Origin: Elusimicrobiota bacterium
GTDB taxonomy: Bacteria; Elusimicrobiota; Elusimicrobia; UBA1565; UBA9628
Direction of reading: 5' to 3'
Assembly: GCA_028871595.1 (NCBI GenBank)
Contig: JAGWMT010000086.1
Span: 1 to 11,541, forward strand
Length of the DNA: 11,541 nt
This document shows positions 5,790 through 11,541 of the stretch, in pieces (positions within the stretch are counted from its first letter, which is position 1; each line of letters opens with the position of its first letter). The translations under genes were made by a program, and so were the position numbers. The notes beneath the pieces are model-generated. The model saw nothing but the letters and a program-made list of their open reading frames with translations, was not told the origin of the DNA and did not search any database.

Positions 5790-7306
5790 CCGCGCCCCTG
5801 CTCGAGGCGCGCGGCGTCACCAAGCGCTTTCCGGGCGTGGTCGCGCTCAAGGACGTCCGCTTCGACGTGAAGGCGGGCGAGATCCATGCCCTGTGCGGCG
5901 AGAACGGGGCCGGCAAGTCCACCTTGATCAAGCTGCTGTCGGGCGTCCATCCGCACGGCTCCTACGAGGGCGAGCTGTTCGTGGGCGGACGCCCCGCGGC
6001 GTTCCGCGGCGTGGGCGACGCGCAGCGCGCGGGCATCGCCTCGATCTCGCAGGAGCTGGCCTTGGTCCCGGCGCTGAGCGTCGCGGAGAACGTGCGCCTG
6101 GGCGACTGGCCGTCCCGCGGAGGCCTGGTGGACTGGACCGAGGCGCGCCGGGACGCGCAGATGTGGCTGGGGAAGCTGGGGCTGAACGTGGATCCGGACC
6201 TGCCGGTCGAGAGGCTGGGCGCGGGCCAGCGCCAGCTGGTGGAGATCGCCAAGGCCCTGCGCCGCGACGCGCGCGTCCTCATTTTAGACGAGCCGACGGC
6301 GGCCCTGGCCGAGGCCGAGGCGCGGCGCCTCATGGAGCTGGTGCGCGAGCTGCGGAACCAGGGGATCGGCATCATCTATATTTCCCACCGGCTCGAGGAG
6401 ATCGACCATCTGGCCGACCGCGTCACGGTCCTGCGCGACGGTTCCACGGTGAGCACCCGCCCGGCGTCGGAGGCCTCCCGGGAAGTCCTGATCCGCGACA
6501 TGGTGGGACGAGAGATCGGCGACCTGTTTCCGCGGCGCGCGCCCGCCCTGGGGCCCGTGCGCCTGGAGGCGAAGGGCCTTTGCGCGGAAGGCGCGACCGG
6601 CGTGCGGCGCCTGGCCGACGTCTCCTTCTCGGTCCGCGCCGGGGAGGTCCTGGGAATCGGCGGGCTGATGGGCGCGGGCCGGACGGAATTGGTCATGCAC
6701 CTGTTCGGCGCGTGGGGCCGGCGCACGGGCGGAAGCGTCGCCGTGGACGGCGCGCCGCTGCGCGAGGGAATGCCCTGGGACGCGCTGGCGGCCGGCCTGG
6801 CCCTGGTCACCGAGGACCGCCGCCGCCACGGCCTCATCATCGACCAGTCCGTCGGCTTCAATCTTTCCTTATCCACCTTGAAGTCCCTCCTCCGCGGCGG
6901 GCTGCTGGACGCGCGCGCCGAGACCGTCCTCAACGAGCGCGACCGCGCCGAGCTGCGCATCAAGACGCCCAGCCTGGACGCGCGCGTGGGCGGCCTGTCC
7001 GGCGGCAATCAGCAGAAGGTGCTGGTGGGACGCGCGCGGCGCTCCGCGCCGAAGGTGCTCTTGCTTGACGAGCCCACGCGCGGCGTGGACGTGGGCGCGA
7101 AGGTGGAGGTCTACGAGATGATCAACCGCCTCACCGAAAAAGGCTTGGCGGTGGTGCTGGTGTCCAGCGAGCTTCCCGAGCTGCTCGGGATGTCGGACCG
7201 GATCGCGATGATGCGCTCCGGCCGCGTCGTGGGGGAGTTCTCCCGCGCCGAGGCCACGCAGGAGCGGCTCATCGCCGCCGCGCTGGGACGAGAGGAGGCG
7301 GCATGA
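5786..7306 (+). CDS. xylG: D-xylose-type ABC transporter, duplicated ATP-binding subunit
   Basis: Cytoplasmic ATPase driving sugar import through XylH. 506 residues (E. coli XylG has 513), with two fused ABC domains as in all carbohydrate-uptake-transporter-2 ATPases. Domain 1: Walker A GENGAGKST (38-46), signature LGAGQRQLVEIAKAL (from 144), Walker B VLILDEPTAA (D168, E169) and switch His in YISHRLEE. Domain 2: degenerate Walker A region GIGGLMGAGRTELVMHLFG, LVTEDRRRHG, signature LSGGNQQKV (from 404) and Walker B VLLLDEPTRGVDVG (D428, E429). The weak first signature and degenerate second Walker A are normal for this family. The GTG at 5786 is chosen because it overlaps the xylF stop (GTGA) and gives the family-typical N-terminus APLLEARGVTKRFPGVVALK; the frame is open far upstream, but that is xylF read out of frame. 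Confidence 0.95.
   Translation: MTAPLLEARGVTKRFPGVVALKDVRFDVKAGEIHALCGENGAGKSTLIKLLSGVHPHGSYEGELFVGGRPAAFRGVGDAQRAGIASISQELALVPALSVAENVRLGDWPSRGGLVDWTEARRDAQMWLGKLGLNVDPDLPVERLGAGQRQLVEIAKALRRDARVLILDEPTAALAEAEARRLMELVRELRNQGIGIIYISHRLEEIDHLADRVTVLRDGSTVSTRPASEASREVLIRDMVGREIGDLFPRRAPALGPVRLEAKGLCAEGATGVRRLADVSFSVRAGEVLGIGGLMGAGRTELVMHLFGAWGRRTGGSVAVDGAPLREGMPWDALAAGLALVTEDRRRHGLIIDQSVGFNLSLSTLKSLLRGGLLDARAETVLNERDRAELRIKTPSLDARVGGLSGGNQQKVLVGRARRSAPKVLLLDEPTRGVDVGAKVEVYEMINRLTEKGLAVVLVSSELPELLGMSDRIAMMRSGRVVGEFSRAEATQERLIAAALGREEAA
7293..7298 (+). promoter_or_regulatory. Strong Shine-Dalgarno of xylH
   Basis: AGGAGG ends 4 nt before the xylH ATG at 7303 and supports that start. It is one of only two clear ribosome binding sites in the window; the other precedes the XRE gene. 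It shows that the organism uses Shine-Dalgarno initiation for at least some internal operon genes. Confidence 0.75.
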
Positions 7307-8430
7307 GCGGGAATCGGTCCATCGAGCTGCGCGACTGGTCGGAGGTCCTGGCGCTGGGGGCGATCGTCGGCGTCTTCGCCCTGCTGTCTCCGGACTTCCT
7401 GGGCTCGCGCAACCTGTCCATGCTGGCCATCGAACTGTCCACCACCGCCATCCTGGCGCTGGGGATGTTCCTGGTCATCCTGCCCGGCCACATTGATCTG
7501 TCCGCGGGCTCCGGCGTGGGCCTGATCGGCGGCGTGGCCGCCGTGCTGATCACGCGCTCCGGCTGGCCGGCGCCGCTGGCCATGCTGGCCGCGGGGGCGC
7601 TCGCTTTGCTGTTGTGGCACGGCATGGGCAAGCTCATCGTCACGCAGAAGATGCCCGCCTTCATCATCACCTTGGGCGGCCTGCTGGCGTTCAAAGGCCT
7701 GTTCTGGCTGGTGATCCAGAATTCCACCGTGTCCGTCTCGCCCGCCGGCGCCCCGAACATTCTGGCGCGGTTGACGACCACCTACCTTCCGCCGGCCTGG
7801 GGCTGGGCGCTGGCCGCGACGACCGCGGCGGTGCTCCTGGGCGGCTGGTGGCGGCGGGCCGAAGCGGCGAAGAAGGACGGGCTCTCGTACGACGCGGAGG
7901 CCGGCTTCCTGAAGGCCTTCCTGGGCGCGCAATGCGTCGCCTTGTTCGTGGCGGTGACCAACGGCTTTCGCGGCGTGCCTCTGCCGGCGATCCTGCTCGC
8001 CGTCAGCGCGTTTTTGGTCCTGATCCTGACCGAGCACACCGCCTTCGGCCGCCGCCTGTACGCGATCGGCGGCAATCCCGAGGCCGCCCTGCTGGCCGGC
8101 ATCGACGTGGACAAGACCGTGATCACGGCCTTCGCCCTGATGGGCGCCGCGGTGGCGGTCACCGGCTTTCTGCAAACCGCCTACGCGGGCGCCTCCACCA
8201 CCACCGTCGGCGACCTGATGGAGCTGGACGCCATCGCGGCGTGCGTGATCGGCGGGACCAGCCTCAACGGCGGGCGCGGCAACGTTCGCGGCGTCCTGTT
8301 CGGCGCCCTGATCATGGCCGCCCTGCTCAACGGCATGACCTTGCTGGCCGTCGCGCCCGAGATCAAGTACGTGACCCGCGGCGTGGTGCTGGCGCTGGCG
8401 GTGTGGCTGGATACCCGTCTCTCTCGTTAA
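7303..8430 (+). CDS. xylH: D-xylose-type ABC transporter, permease
   Basis: Inner-membrane channel subunit of the XylFGH importer. 375 residues (E. coli XylH 393), mostly hydrophobic with about ten likely membrane segments. Family landmarks: LVILPGHIDLSAGSGVGLIG near residue 60, MPAFIITLGGLLAFKGLFWL, TAFGRRLYAIGGNPEAALLAGI (the cytoplasmic ATPase-coupling loop), ELDAIAACVIGGTSLNGGRG and GALIMAALLNGM. A charged central loop (RRAEAAKKDGLSYDAEAG) separates two membrane halves, as in other XylH proteins. Start ATG 7303 overlaps the xylG stop (ATGA) and has a strong AGGAGG. The last 68 bases are also read antisense by the convergent XRE gene. No xylA, xylB or xylR is visible, so the catabolic genes must lie elsewhere, or the sugar is another one. 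Confidence 0.94.
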   Translation: MSGNRSIELRDWSEVLALGAIVGVFALLSPDFLGSRNLSMLAIELSTTAILALGMFLVILPGHIDLSAGSGVGLIGGVAAVLITRSGWPAPLAMLAAGALALLLWHGMGKLIVTQKMPAFIITLGGLLAFKGLFWLVIQNSTVSVSPAGAPNILARLTTTYLPPAWGWALAATTAAVLLGGWWRRAEAAKKDGLSYDAEAGFLKAFLGAQCVALFVAVTNGFRGVPLPAILLAVSAFLVLILTEHTAFGRRLYAIGGNPEAALLAGIDVDKTVITAFALMGAAVAVTGFLQTAYAGASTTTVGDLMELDAIAACVIGGTSLNGGRGNVRGVLFGALIMAALLNGMTLLAVAPEIKYVTRGVVLALAVWLDTRLSR

Positions 8431-8728
8431 GTCGCGCGGCTCTGCGCCGGTCCCAGGCCTCGCGCCAGGCGTCCTCGCGTTGACGCAGGAAATCCTCGGC
8501 GAGCGCCTGCAACGGCCGTTCGAAGCGCGCCGCGAACTCCAATCGTCCGCCCAAGGATGCGACGAGCCGCCGCAGCGTGGACAGCTTCGGCTCTCGCCCT
8601 GCCTCGAGACGGACGATCATGGCTCGCTCGACCCCCGAATGTCCGGATAATTCTGTTTTCGTGATGCGCGCTCGGTCCCGAATCCTTTTCACGAACGCGG
8701 CCGCCGATTCGTCTCGAATCTCATCCAT
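8363..8728 (-). CDS. XRE-family helix-turn-helix DNA-binding protein, likely autorepressor
   Basis: 121 residues. Residues 11-65 form an XRE/Cro-CI type helix-turn-helix domain (FVKRIRDRARITKTELSGHSG, then VERAMIVRLEAG and LSTLRRLVASLGG). Residues 72-100 look like a charged helix, and the last 21 residues are Pro/Arg-rich low complexity that reads antisense through the end of xylH. The shape resembles HigA/HipB-like antitoxins, but no toxin gene adjoins it, so a solitary repressor is more likely. ATG 8728 has a good Shine-Dalgarno (GGAG, 5 nt spacer), unlike most genes here. Local GC is about 57 % by hand count over 8641-8760, against 75 % in a 60-base sample of xylG, hinting at transfer. Two similar inverted repeats lie just upstream. 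Confidence 0.8.
   Translation of the reverse strand: MDEIRDESAAAFVKRIRDRARITKTELSGHSGVERAMIVRLEAGREPKLSTLRRLVASLGGRLEFAARFERPLQALAEDFLRQREDAWREAWDRRRAARLNERDGYPATPPAPAPRRGSRT
8706..8720. repeat. Small inverted repeat just inside the XRE gene
   Basis: GATTCG-TCT-CGAATC, perfect 6-bp arms around 3 bases, within codons 3-8 of the XRE gene. In the mRNA it could form a short hairpin next to the start codon; it might also be coincidental. Its arms differ from the upstream CGTGTC repeats, so it is not a third copy of them. Confidence 0.4.
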
Positions 8729-8740
8729 TCCCGCTCCAAT

Positions 8741-8758
8741 CGTGTCTTTCGGGACACG
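8741..8758. promoter_or_regulatory. Putative operator 1 of the XRE gene (inverted repeat)
   Basis: CGTGTC-TTTCGG-GACACG, perfect 6-bp arms around a 6-bp centre, located 13-30 nt before the XRE start codon. This is the size and symmetry expected for an XRE-dimer site. A related copy lies 42 bp further upstream. The operator role is inferred. Confidence 0.55.
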
Positions 8759-8782
8759 CGAACTTGCTCTGGAGCGAGTCGG

Positions 8783-8800
8783 CGTGTCTCGTAAGACGCA
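8783..8800. promoter_or_regulatory. Putative operator 2 of the XRE gene (imperfect inverted repeat)
   Basis: CGTGTC-TCGTAA-GACGCA: the left arm is identical to operator 1 and the right arm matches it at 4 of 6 positions, with the same 6-bp spacer. Centre-to-centre distance to operator 1 is 42 bp, about four helical turns, so two dimers would sit on the same face of the DNA. Confidence 0.5.
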
Positions 8801-8819
8801 CGCTGCCGCTACCGGTGCG

Positions 8820-8829
8820 GTATATATAC
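8820..8829 (-). promoter_or_regulatory. Candidate -10 (TATATA) for the XRE gene
   Basis: The palindrome GTATATATAC is the most AT-rich point of the 128-bp gap between the GH16 stop and the XRE start. Used as a -10 on the minus strand it would give a leader of roughly 85-90 nt containing both putative operators. No good -35 was found. The rest of the gap (8729-8856) shows no coding potential. Confidence 0.35.
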
Positions 8830-8856
8830 GGCTCGGGGGTCGAAAAAGTTCCGTGA

Positions 8857-9699
8857 TTAAGGCGCGGAACGATACACGCGGACGTAGTCCACGTACATCT
8901 TGGCGGGGTTCGGAGTCGTCGCGTCGGGGTTCTTCGGCCAGTCGCCGCCGACCGCCAGGTTCATGATGAGGAAGAAGGGATGATCGAAGACCCAGCGCTT
9001 GCCTTTCGGGACGCTTTTGCGGGTGACGGTGAAGAAAGGCTTGGTCCAATCGTCCACGTAAAAGCGGATGCGGCCGGGCGACCAGAGCGCGCCGTACACG
9101 TGGTATTCGTCGTCCACGCGCACGCGGTCCGGAAACCGGGTCTTCCGGCCCACTCCGCCGACGCCGGAATAACCCGGGCCGTGCACGGTGGACTTGATCA
9201 CGTCCGCGCCCAGTCCGCCGGGGACGTTCGCGGGGACGTTCTCCATCACGTCGATCTCGCCGCACGAAGGCCAGCCGGCGGTGGAGATGTCGGTGCCCAG
9301 CAGCCAGAAGGCGGGCCACAGCCCCGCGGCGGCCGGCAGGCGCATGCGCGCCTCGATTCGGCCGTATTGGAATTGGGCCAAGCCCTTCGTGTTGAGTCGC
9401 GCCGAGGTCCATCTCCCGGCGGCATCGCGCACGGCGGAAATCACCAGGCGGCCGCGCCCGTCCTGTACGGCGTTCGGCGCTTCGGCGGAGCACGGGGAGG
9501 GCGCGCCCGGGGCGCAGTAAAACTCGAGCTCGTGGTTGCCCCAGCCGTCGCCGCCCACGTCGTAGCCCCATTTCGCCGGATTCGGCGGCGCGCCGGCGGC
9601 GTCCTCGAACTCGTCGCTCCAGACCAGGCTCCAGGAAGAGGGGGCCTGGGCGCGGGCGGGCGGGGCGGCCAGCAGCAGCGCGGCGGCGAGCAGGATCAT
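8857..9699 (-). CDS. Secreted GH16 family beta-glucanase (laminarinase-like)
   Basis: Glycoside hydrolase family 16 endo-beta-glucanase, probably cutting beta-1,3- or mixed 1,3/1,4-glucans. 280 residues: a short signal peptide (MILLAAALLLAAPPARAQA, cleavage near residue 17-19), then one complete GH16 domain and no carbohydrate-binding module. It opens with LVWSDEFEDAAG and NPAKWGYDVG, has WGNHELEFYC, and carries the catalytic motif GEIDVMENV with nucleophile E148, D150 and acid/base E153 (ExDxxE, the beta-bulge form of laminarinases). Later blocks are YHVYGALWSPGRIRFYVDD, FFLIMNLAVGGDWP and MYVDYVRVYR, the normal end of the fold. The ATG overlaps the stop of the diguanylate cyclase gene (ATGA), so expression is probably coupled. 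A weak GGAG lies about 12 nt upstream. Exact substrate unknown; family certain. Confidence 0.94.
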   Translation of the reverse strand: MILLAAALLLAAPPARAQAPSSWSLVWSDEFEDAAGAPPNPAKWGYDVGGDGWGNHELEFYCAPGAPSPCSAEAPNAVQDGRGRLVISAVRDAAGRWTSARLNTKGLAQFQYGRIEARMRLPAAAGLWPAFWLLGTDISTAGWPSCGEIDVMENVPANVPGGLGADVIKSTVHGPGYSGVGGVGRKTRFPDRVRVDDEYHVYGALWSPGRIRFYVDDWTKPFFTVTRKSVPKGKRWVFDHPFFLIMNLAVGGDWPKNPDATTPNPAKMYVDYVRVYRSAP

Positions 9700-10514
9700 G
9701 CGGGGTCGCTCCGGCCGCTGACGCGGTCCCGTCCGTCGCGCTTGGCCTGGTAAAGGTTCATGTCGGCGCGGTGGAGAAGGTCGCTGGGCTTTTCCTGGGT
9801 GGATCCGTCGAAGGTGGCCACGCCGATGCTGACCGTGGCCATGAAGCCGTTCTTGGCCACGCCGGCGCGGACGCGTTCGGCCACGTGCAGCGAGGTGGCA
9901 TTGTCGGCTCCGGGCATCACGACCACGAATTCGTCGCCGCCGTAGCGTCCTAGAATGTCGTGGGAGCGGACGTGGGCCGAGATGGTCTCGGCGGTCTCCC
10001 GGATGACGCGGTCGCCGAACAGGTGGCCGTGGCTGTCGTTGACGCGCTTGAACTCGTCGATGTCCAGGATCATCACCGACAGGGGGCGCTTGTCGGTGAG
10101 CGTCCGCTGGATTTCGATCTCCAGGACCTCGTAGAGATAGCCGTAAGTGAAGGCGCCGCTCAAGGCGTCGGTGACGGACTTCAGGTGCAGTTCCTCGACG
10201 CGGGAGGAGAGCATGCGGTTGCTGAATTTCTGCTTCTCGGAGCGCAGGCCCAGCGCGTAGCCGAAGACGATGAACGCGGCGATGGTGCCGACCGCCATGT
10301 AGGCGTAGAAAAGGAAATTGTAGTCCAGTTCGCTGCGCGCCCAGACTTCCTTGAGCAAGGGATCCGCCAGCCAAAAGCGCAGGGCGAACGCCCCGATGGG
10401 GGAGCCCAGCCCCAGCATCGCTCCGATGGCGGGATACGCGAGGTAGTGTGGCAGCGCGCGCCAGAACGGGCTGGCGAGGCGAAGGTCGGAGCGGCGTCGT
10501 CGGCGAGCGCTCAC
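9696..10514 (-). CDS. Membrane-anchored diguanylate cyclase (GGDEF)
   Basis: Makes c-di-GMP from two GTP. 272 residues: a basic N-terminus (ARRRRRS, positive-inside), two hydrophobic segments (about 22-48 and 66-90), a short coiled linker (91-115) and a GGDEF domain. Metal-site D151 is in ILDIDEF, the active-site loop is RYGGDEF (192-196), and the product-inhibition I-site RxxD is present as RSHD (183-186), correctly five residues upstream. The usual D-x-L-T-G-L-x-N opening is altered to DALSGAFTYGY. All key residues suggest an active, feedback-inhibited enzyme. There is no recognisable sensory domain beyond the membrane segments. GTG 10514 is chosen as the first start after the sixA stop, with a -10-like TAAAGT 6 nt before it and no Shine-Dalgarno. 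It is coupled to the GH16 gene by ATGA. Confidence 0.92.
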   Translation of the reverse strand: MSARRRRRSDLRLASPFWRALPHYLAYPAIGAMLGLGSPIGAFALRFWLADPLLKEVWARSELDYNFLFYAYMAVGTIAAFIVFGYALGLRSEKQKFSNRMLSSRVEELHLKSVTDALSGAFTYGYLYEVLEIEIQRTLTDKRPLSVMILDIDEFKRVNDSHGHLFGDRVIRETAETISAHVRSHDILGRYGGDEFVVVMPGADNATSLHVAERVRAGVAKNGFMATVSIGVATFDGSTQEKPSDLLHRADMNLYQAKRDGRDRVSGRSDPA

Positions 10515-10520
10515 GTCGTC

Positions 10521-10526
10521 ACTTTA
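10521..10526 (-). promoter_or_regulatory. Candidate extended -10 for the diguanylate cyclase gene
   Basis: On the minus strand TGC-TAAAGT ends 6 nt before the GTG at 10514, in the 39-bp gap after sixA. No Shine-Dalgarno is present, so this fits a leaderless transcript. The hexamer matches TATAAT at 4 of 6 positions plus the TGn extension. Confidence 0.4.
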
Positions 10527-10553
10527 GCAATTCGGACGCGCGGCGGCATCGCC

Positions 10554-11018
10554 TCAGGCGAGCTCGTCGACGTTCGCCGACCAGAGCAGGCGCGGTTCGG
10601 GGCCGAGTTCGACGGCGACCACGCCGGCGGGGCGGATTTCGAAAATTTCGCCGGTCAACAAGGCGGCGATCTCGCCGATCTGCGGTTGATGTCCGACGGC
10701 CAATACGTCGCCGGCCTCGCCGGCGCGGGCGCGGATTTGATCGAGAGCGCTTTCGGGCGGCAAGGTGTTGTCGAGGGCGCGGAAGGACGCCGGTTCCGCG
10801 TGCAGGACGGCCGACGCCCCCTGGGCGGTCTGAACCGCGCGGAGGAGGGGAGAATGGAGGACGAGGGCGGGTCTGCCGCCGCGCGCGAGGATCTCCTCGG
10901 CCATGCGGCGGGCGTCCCCGCGGCCCTTGTCCGACAGCGGGCGCAGGGCGTCGGTTTTCACCCCGGCTTCGGCGGGCGCGGGCGAATGTCCGTGGCGCAT
11001 CAGGTAAAGCCTTCTCAC
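10554..11018 (-). CDS. sixA: SixA-type phosphohistidine phosphatase (histidine phosphatase superfamily)
   Basis: Small cytoplasmic phosphatase acting on phosphohistidine; in E. coli SixA acts on PTS or phosphorelay proteins. 154 residues (E. coli 161). Seen: LYLMRHGHS with nucleophile H9, LRPLSDKGRGDARRMA, VLHSPLLRAVQTAQ (second active-site Arg) and AVGHQPQIGEIAALL with H110. GTG 11018 is chosen because it places MRHG six residues from the start, as in E. coli SixA (MQVFIMRHG). A TTG six codons further upstream is also in frame, but it overlaps the -10-like element. It lies 40 bp after the cardiolipin synthase stop and 39 bp before the diguanylate cyclase start. No phosphorelay partner is visible apart from the distant receiver-MBL protein. 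The superfamily call is certain; the exact substrate is inferred. Confidence 0.88.
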   Translation of the reverse strand: MRRLYLMRHGHSPAPAEAGVKTDALRPLSDKGRGDARRMAEEILARGGRPALVLHSPLLRAVQTAQGASAVLHAEPASFRALDNTLPPESALDQIRARAGEAGDVLAVGHQPQIGEIAALLTGEIFEIRPAGVVAVELGPEPRLLWSANVDELA

Positions 11019-11026
11019 GGGTTCGA

Positions 11027-11032
11027 AGCTTA
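11027..11032 (-). promoter_or_regulatory. Candidate extended -10 for sixA
   Basis: On the minus strand TGA-TAAGCT ends 8 nt before the GTG at 11018, inside the 40-bp gap after the cardiolipin synthase gene. No Shine-Dalgarno is present. It fits only the loose TANNNT form, so confidence is low taken alone. Confidence 0.3.
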
Positions 11033-11058
11033 TCAAATTCGGCGCGTGGCCCCGCGGA

Positions 11059-11541
11059 TCAGAAGAAATAGTTGAACGAGGACCAGAAGCGCTCCTGGAG
11101 GCGTTCCCACGCGGAACGGCGGCGCCAGTCGGCCAAGGTGATCTCGCGGGAGCTTTCCAGGCCCGTCTCGAAGCGGGCCGCCAGGCGGGAGGCCAGTTCC
11201 CGGTCCAGCACGTTGAGGTTGACCTCCAGATTGTGGATCAAACTCCGGTGGTCGAGGTTGTACGTGCCGACGGAGCACCATTCCCGGTCCACGACCACGG
11301 CCTTCGCGTGGAGCATGGGGCCCTGGAACTCGAAGATGCGCACGCCCCGCGCGAGGAGATGCTCGTAGTGCGCGCGCATGGCGTGCCAGACAGCGTTGGA
11401 ATCCGAATGGCCGGGGACCATGACCCGCACGTTCACCCCGCGTCGCGCGGCCCGGGTCAGCTCGTGGCGGATGCGCCAACCGGGGAGGAAGTAAGCGTTG
11501 GCGATCGAGACCTCGGTGCGGGCGGCGCGCAGGGCGTTGAC
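11059..11541 (-). CDS. Cardiolipin synthase / phospholipase D family protein (5' part cut off by the window)
   Basis: C-terminal 160 residues of a PLD-superfamily phosphatidyltransferase, most likely a membrane-associated cardiolipin synthase; the frame is open to the window edge. It contains the second HKD motif: LHAKAVVVD (H-x-K-x4-D) followed by CSVGTYNLDHRSLIHNLEVN, a block very like the bacterial Cls enzymes, and an aromatic C-terminal tail (WERLQERFWSSFNYFF) as in ClsA and ClsB. The upstream part (SIANAYFLPGWRIRHELTRAA, then VMVPGHSDS) is the usual start of the second PLD repeat. ClsA and ClsB types cannot be separated without the N-terminus. It is the first gene seen of the minus-strand run leading to sixA, the cyclase and the glucanase. 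Confidence 0.9.
   Translation of the reverse strand, partial: VNALRAARTEVSIANAYFLPGWRIRHELTRAARRGVNVRVMVPGHSDSNAVWHAMRAHYEHLLARGVRIFEFQGPMLHAKAVVVDREWCSVGTYNLDHRSLIHNLEVNLNVLDRELASRLAARFETGLESSREITLADWRRRSAWERLQERFWSSFNYFF

Noticed and set aside
8363..8728. The XRE protein as antitoxin of a toxin-antitoxin pair
   Set aside because: No small toxin-like gene is adjacent on either side. The neighbours are xylH and a GH16 enzyme, both well identified.
8830..8856. A possible intrinsic terminator after the GH16 gene (run of five T on the minus strand)
   Set aside because: Only a 4-bp ACGG/CCGT pairing with a loop of nearly 20 nt flanks it, and the T run sits in the loop rather than after the stem.
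8729..9571. A long minus-strand frame continuing upstream of the XRE gene
   Set aside because: The added sequence is GH16 read in another frame. The XRE domain, Shine-Dalgarno and ATG at 8728 define the real gene.
1..11541. tRNA, rRNA, CRISPR repeats, insertion sequences or attachment sites
   Set aside because: No supporting pattern was seen on either strand. Coding genes fill nearly the whole window and the largest gap is 128 bp.

Overview
The window is about 70 % GC, densely packed and entirely chromosomal in character. It carries twelve protein-coding genes on both strands, no RNA genes, no CRISPR array and no insertion sequence. A periplasmic sugar-binding protein, a secreted glucanase and a cardiolipin synthase point to a free-living, diderm (Gram-negative) bacterium. 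The phylum cannot be fixed from sequence alone. High-GC groups such as Elusimicrobiota, Myxococcota or Acidobacteriota are possible, but that is a guess.

Layout: (i) 1-2101, plus strand: the 3' part of an NAD(P)-dependent aldehyde dehydrogenase, coupled by a 4-base overlap to an endonuclease IV (nfo). (ii) 2098-3372, minus strand: a response-regulator receiver domain fused to a metallo-beta-lactamase-fold hydrolase. It converges on nfo with the two stop codons sharing a CTAG, and it diverges from rsmD across only 27 bp. (iii) 3400-8430, plus strand: a contiguous run of rsmD (16S rRNA methyltransferase), a stand-alone RecB/AddB-type PD-(D/E)XK nuclease with an apparent Fe-S cluster motif, and xylF-xylG-xylH (D-xylose-type ABC importer). 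Successive genes abut or overlap by 4 bases. (iv) 8363-8728, minus strand: a small XRE-type repressor in a lower-GC pocket, whose 3' end runs 68 bp antisense into xylH and whose upstream region carries two copies of an inverted repeat. (v) 8857-11541, minus strand: cardiolipin synthase (partial), sixA-type phosphatase, membrane diguanylate cyclase and secreted GH16 beta-glucanase; the last two are coupled by ATGA.

How the genes work together: xylFGH forms one complete importer, but no xylose catabolic gene is visible. The GH16 enzyme would release glucan oligosaccharides outside the cytoplasm, and its coupling to a c-di-GMP synthase suggests linked expression. The rest looks like housekeeping (DNA repair, rRNA modification, membrane lipid) and signalling.

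I did not find an obviously new multi-gene system. The most interesting signals are small. Five genes have a -10-like hexamer 6-8 nt before the start codon and no Shine-Dalgarno, which suggests leaderless mRNAs. RsmD has GPPY where the family has (D/N)PPY/F. The XRE gene has a pair of similar inverted repeats 42 bp apart, and the receiver-hydrolase fusion has no visible kinase partner.
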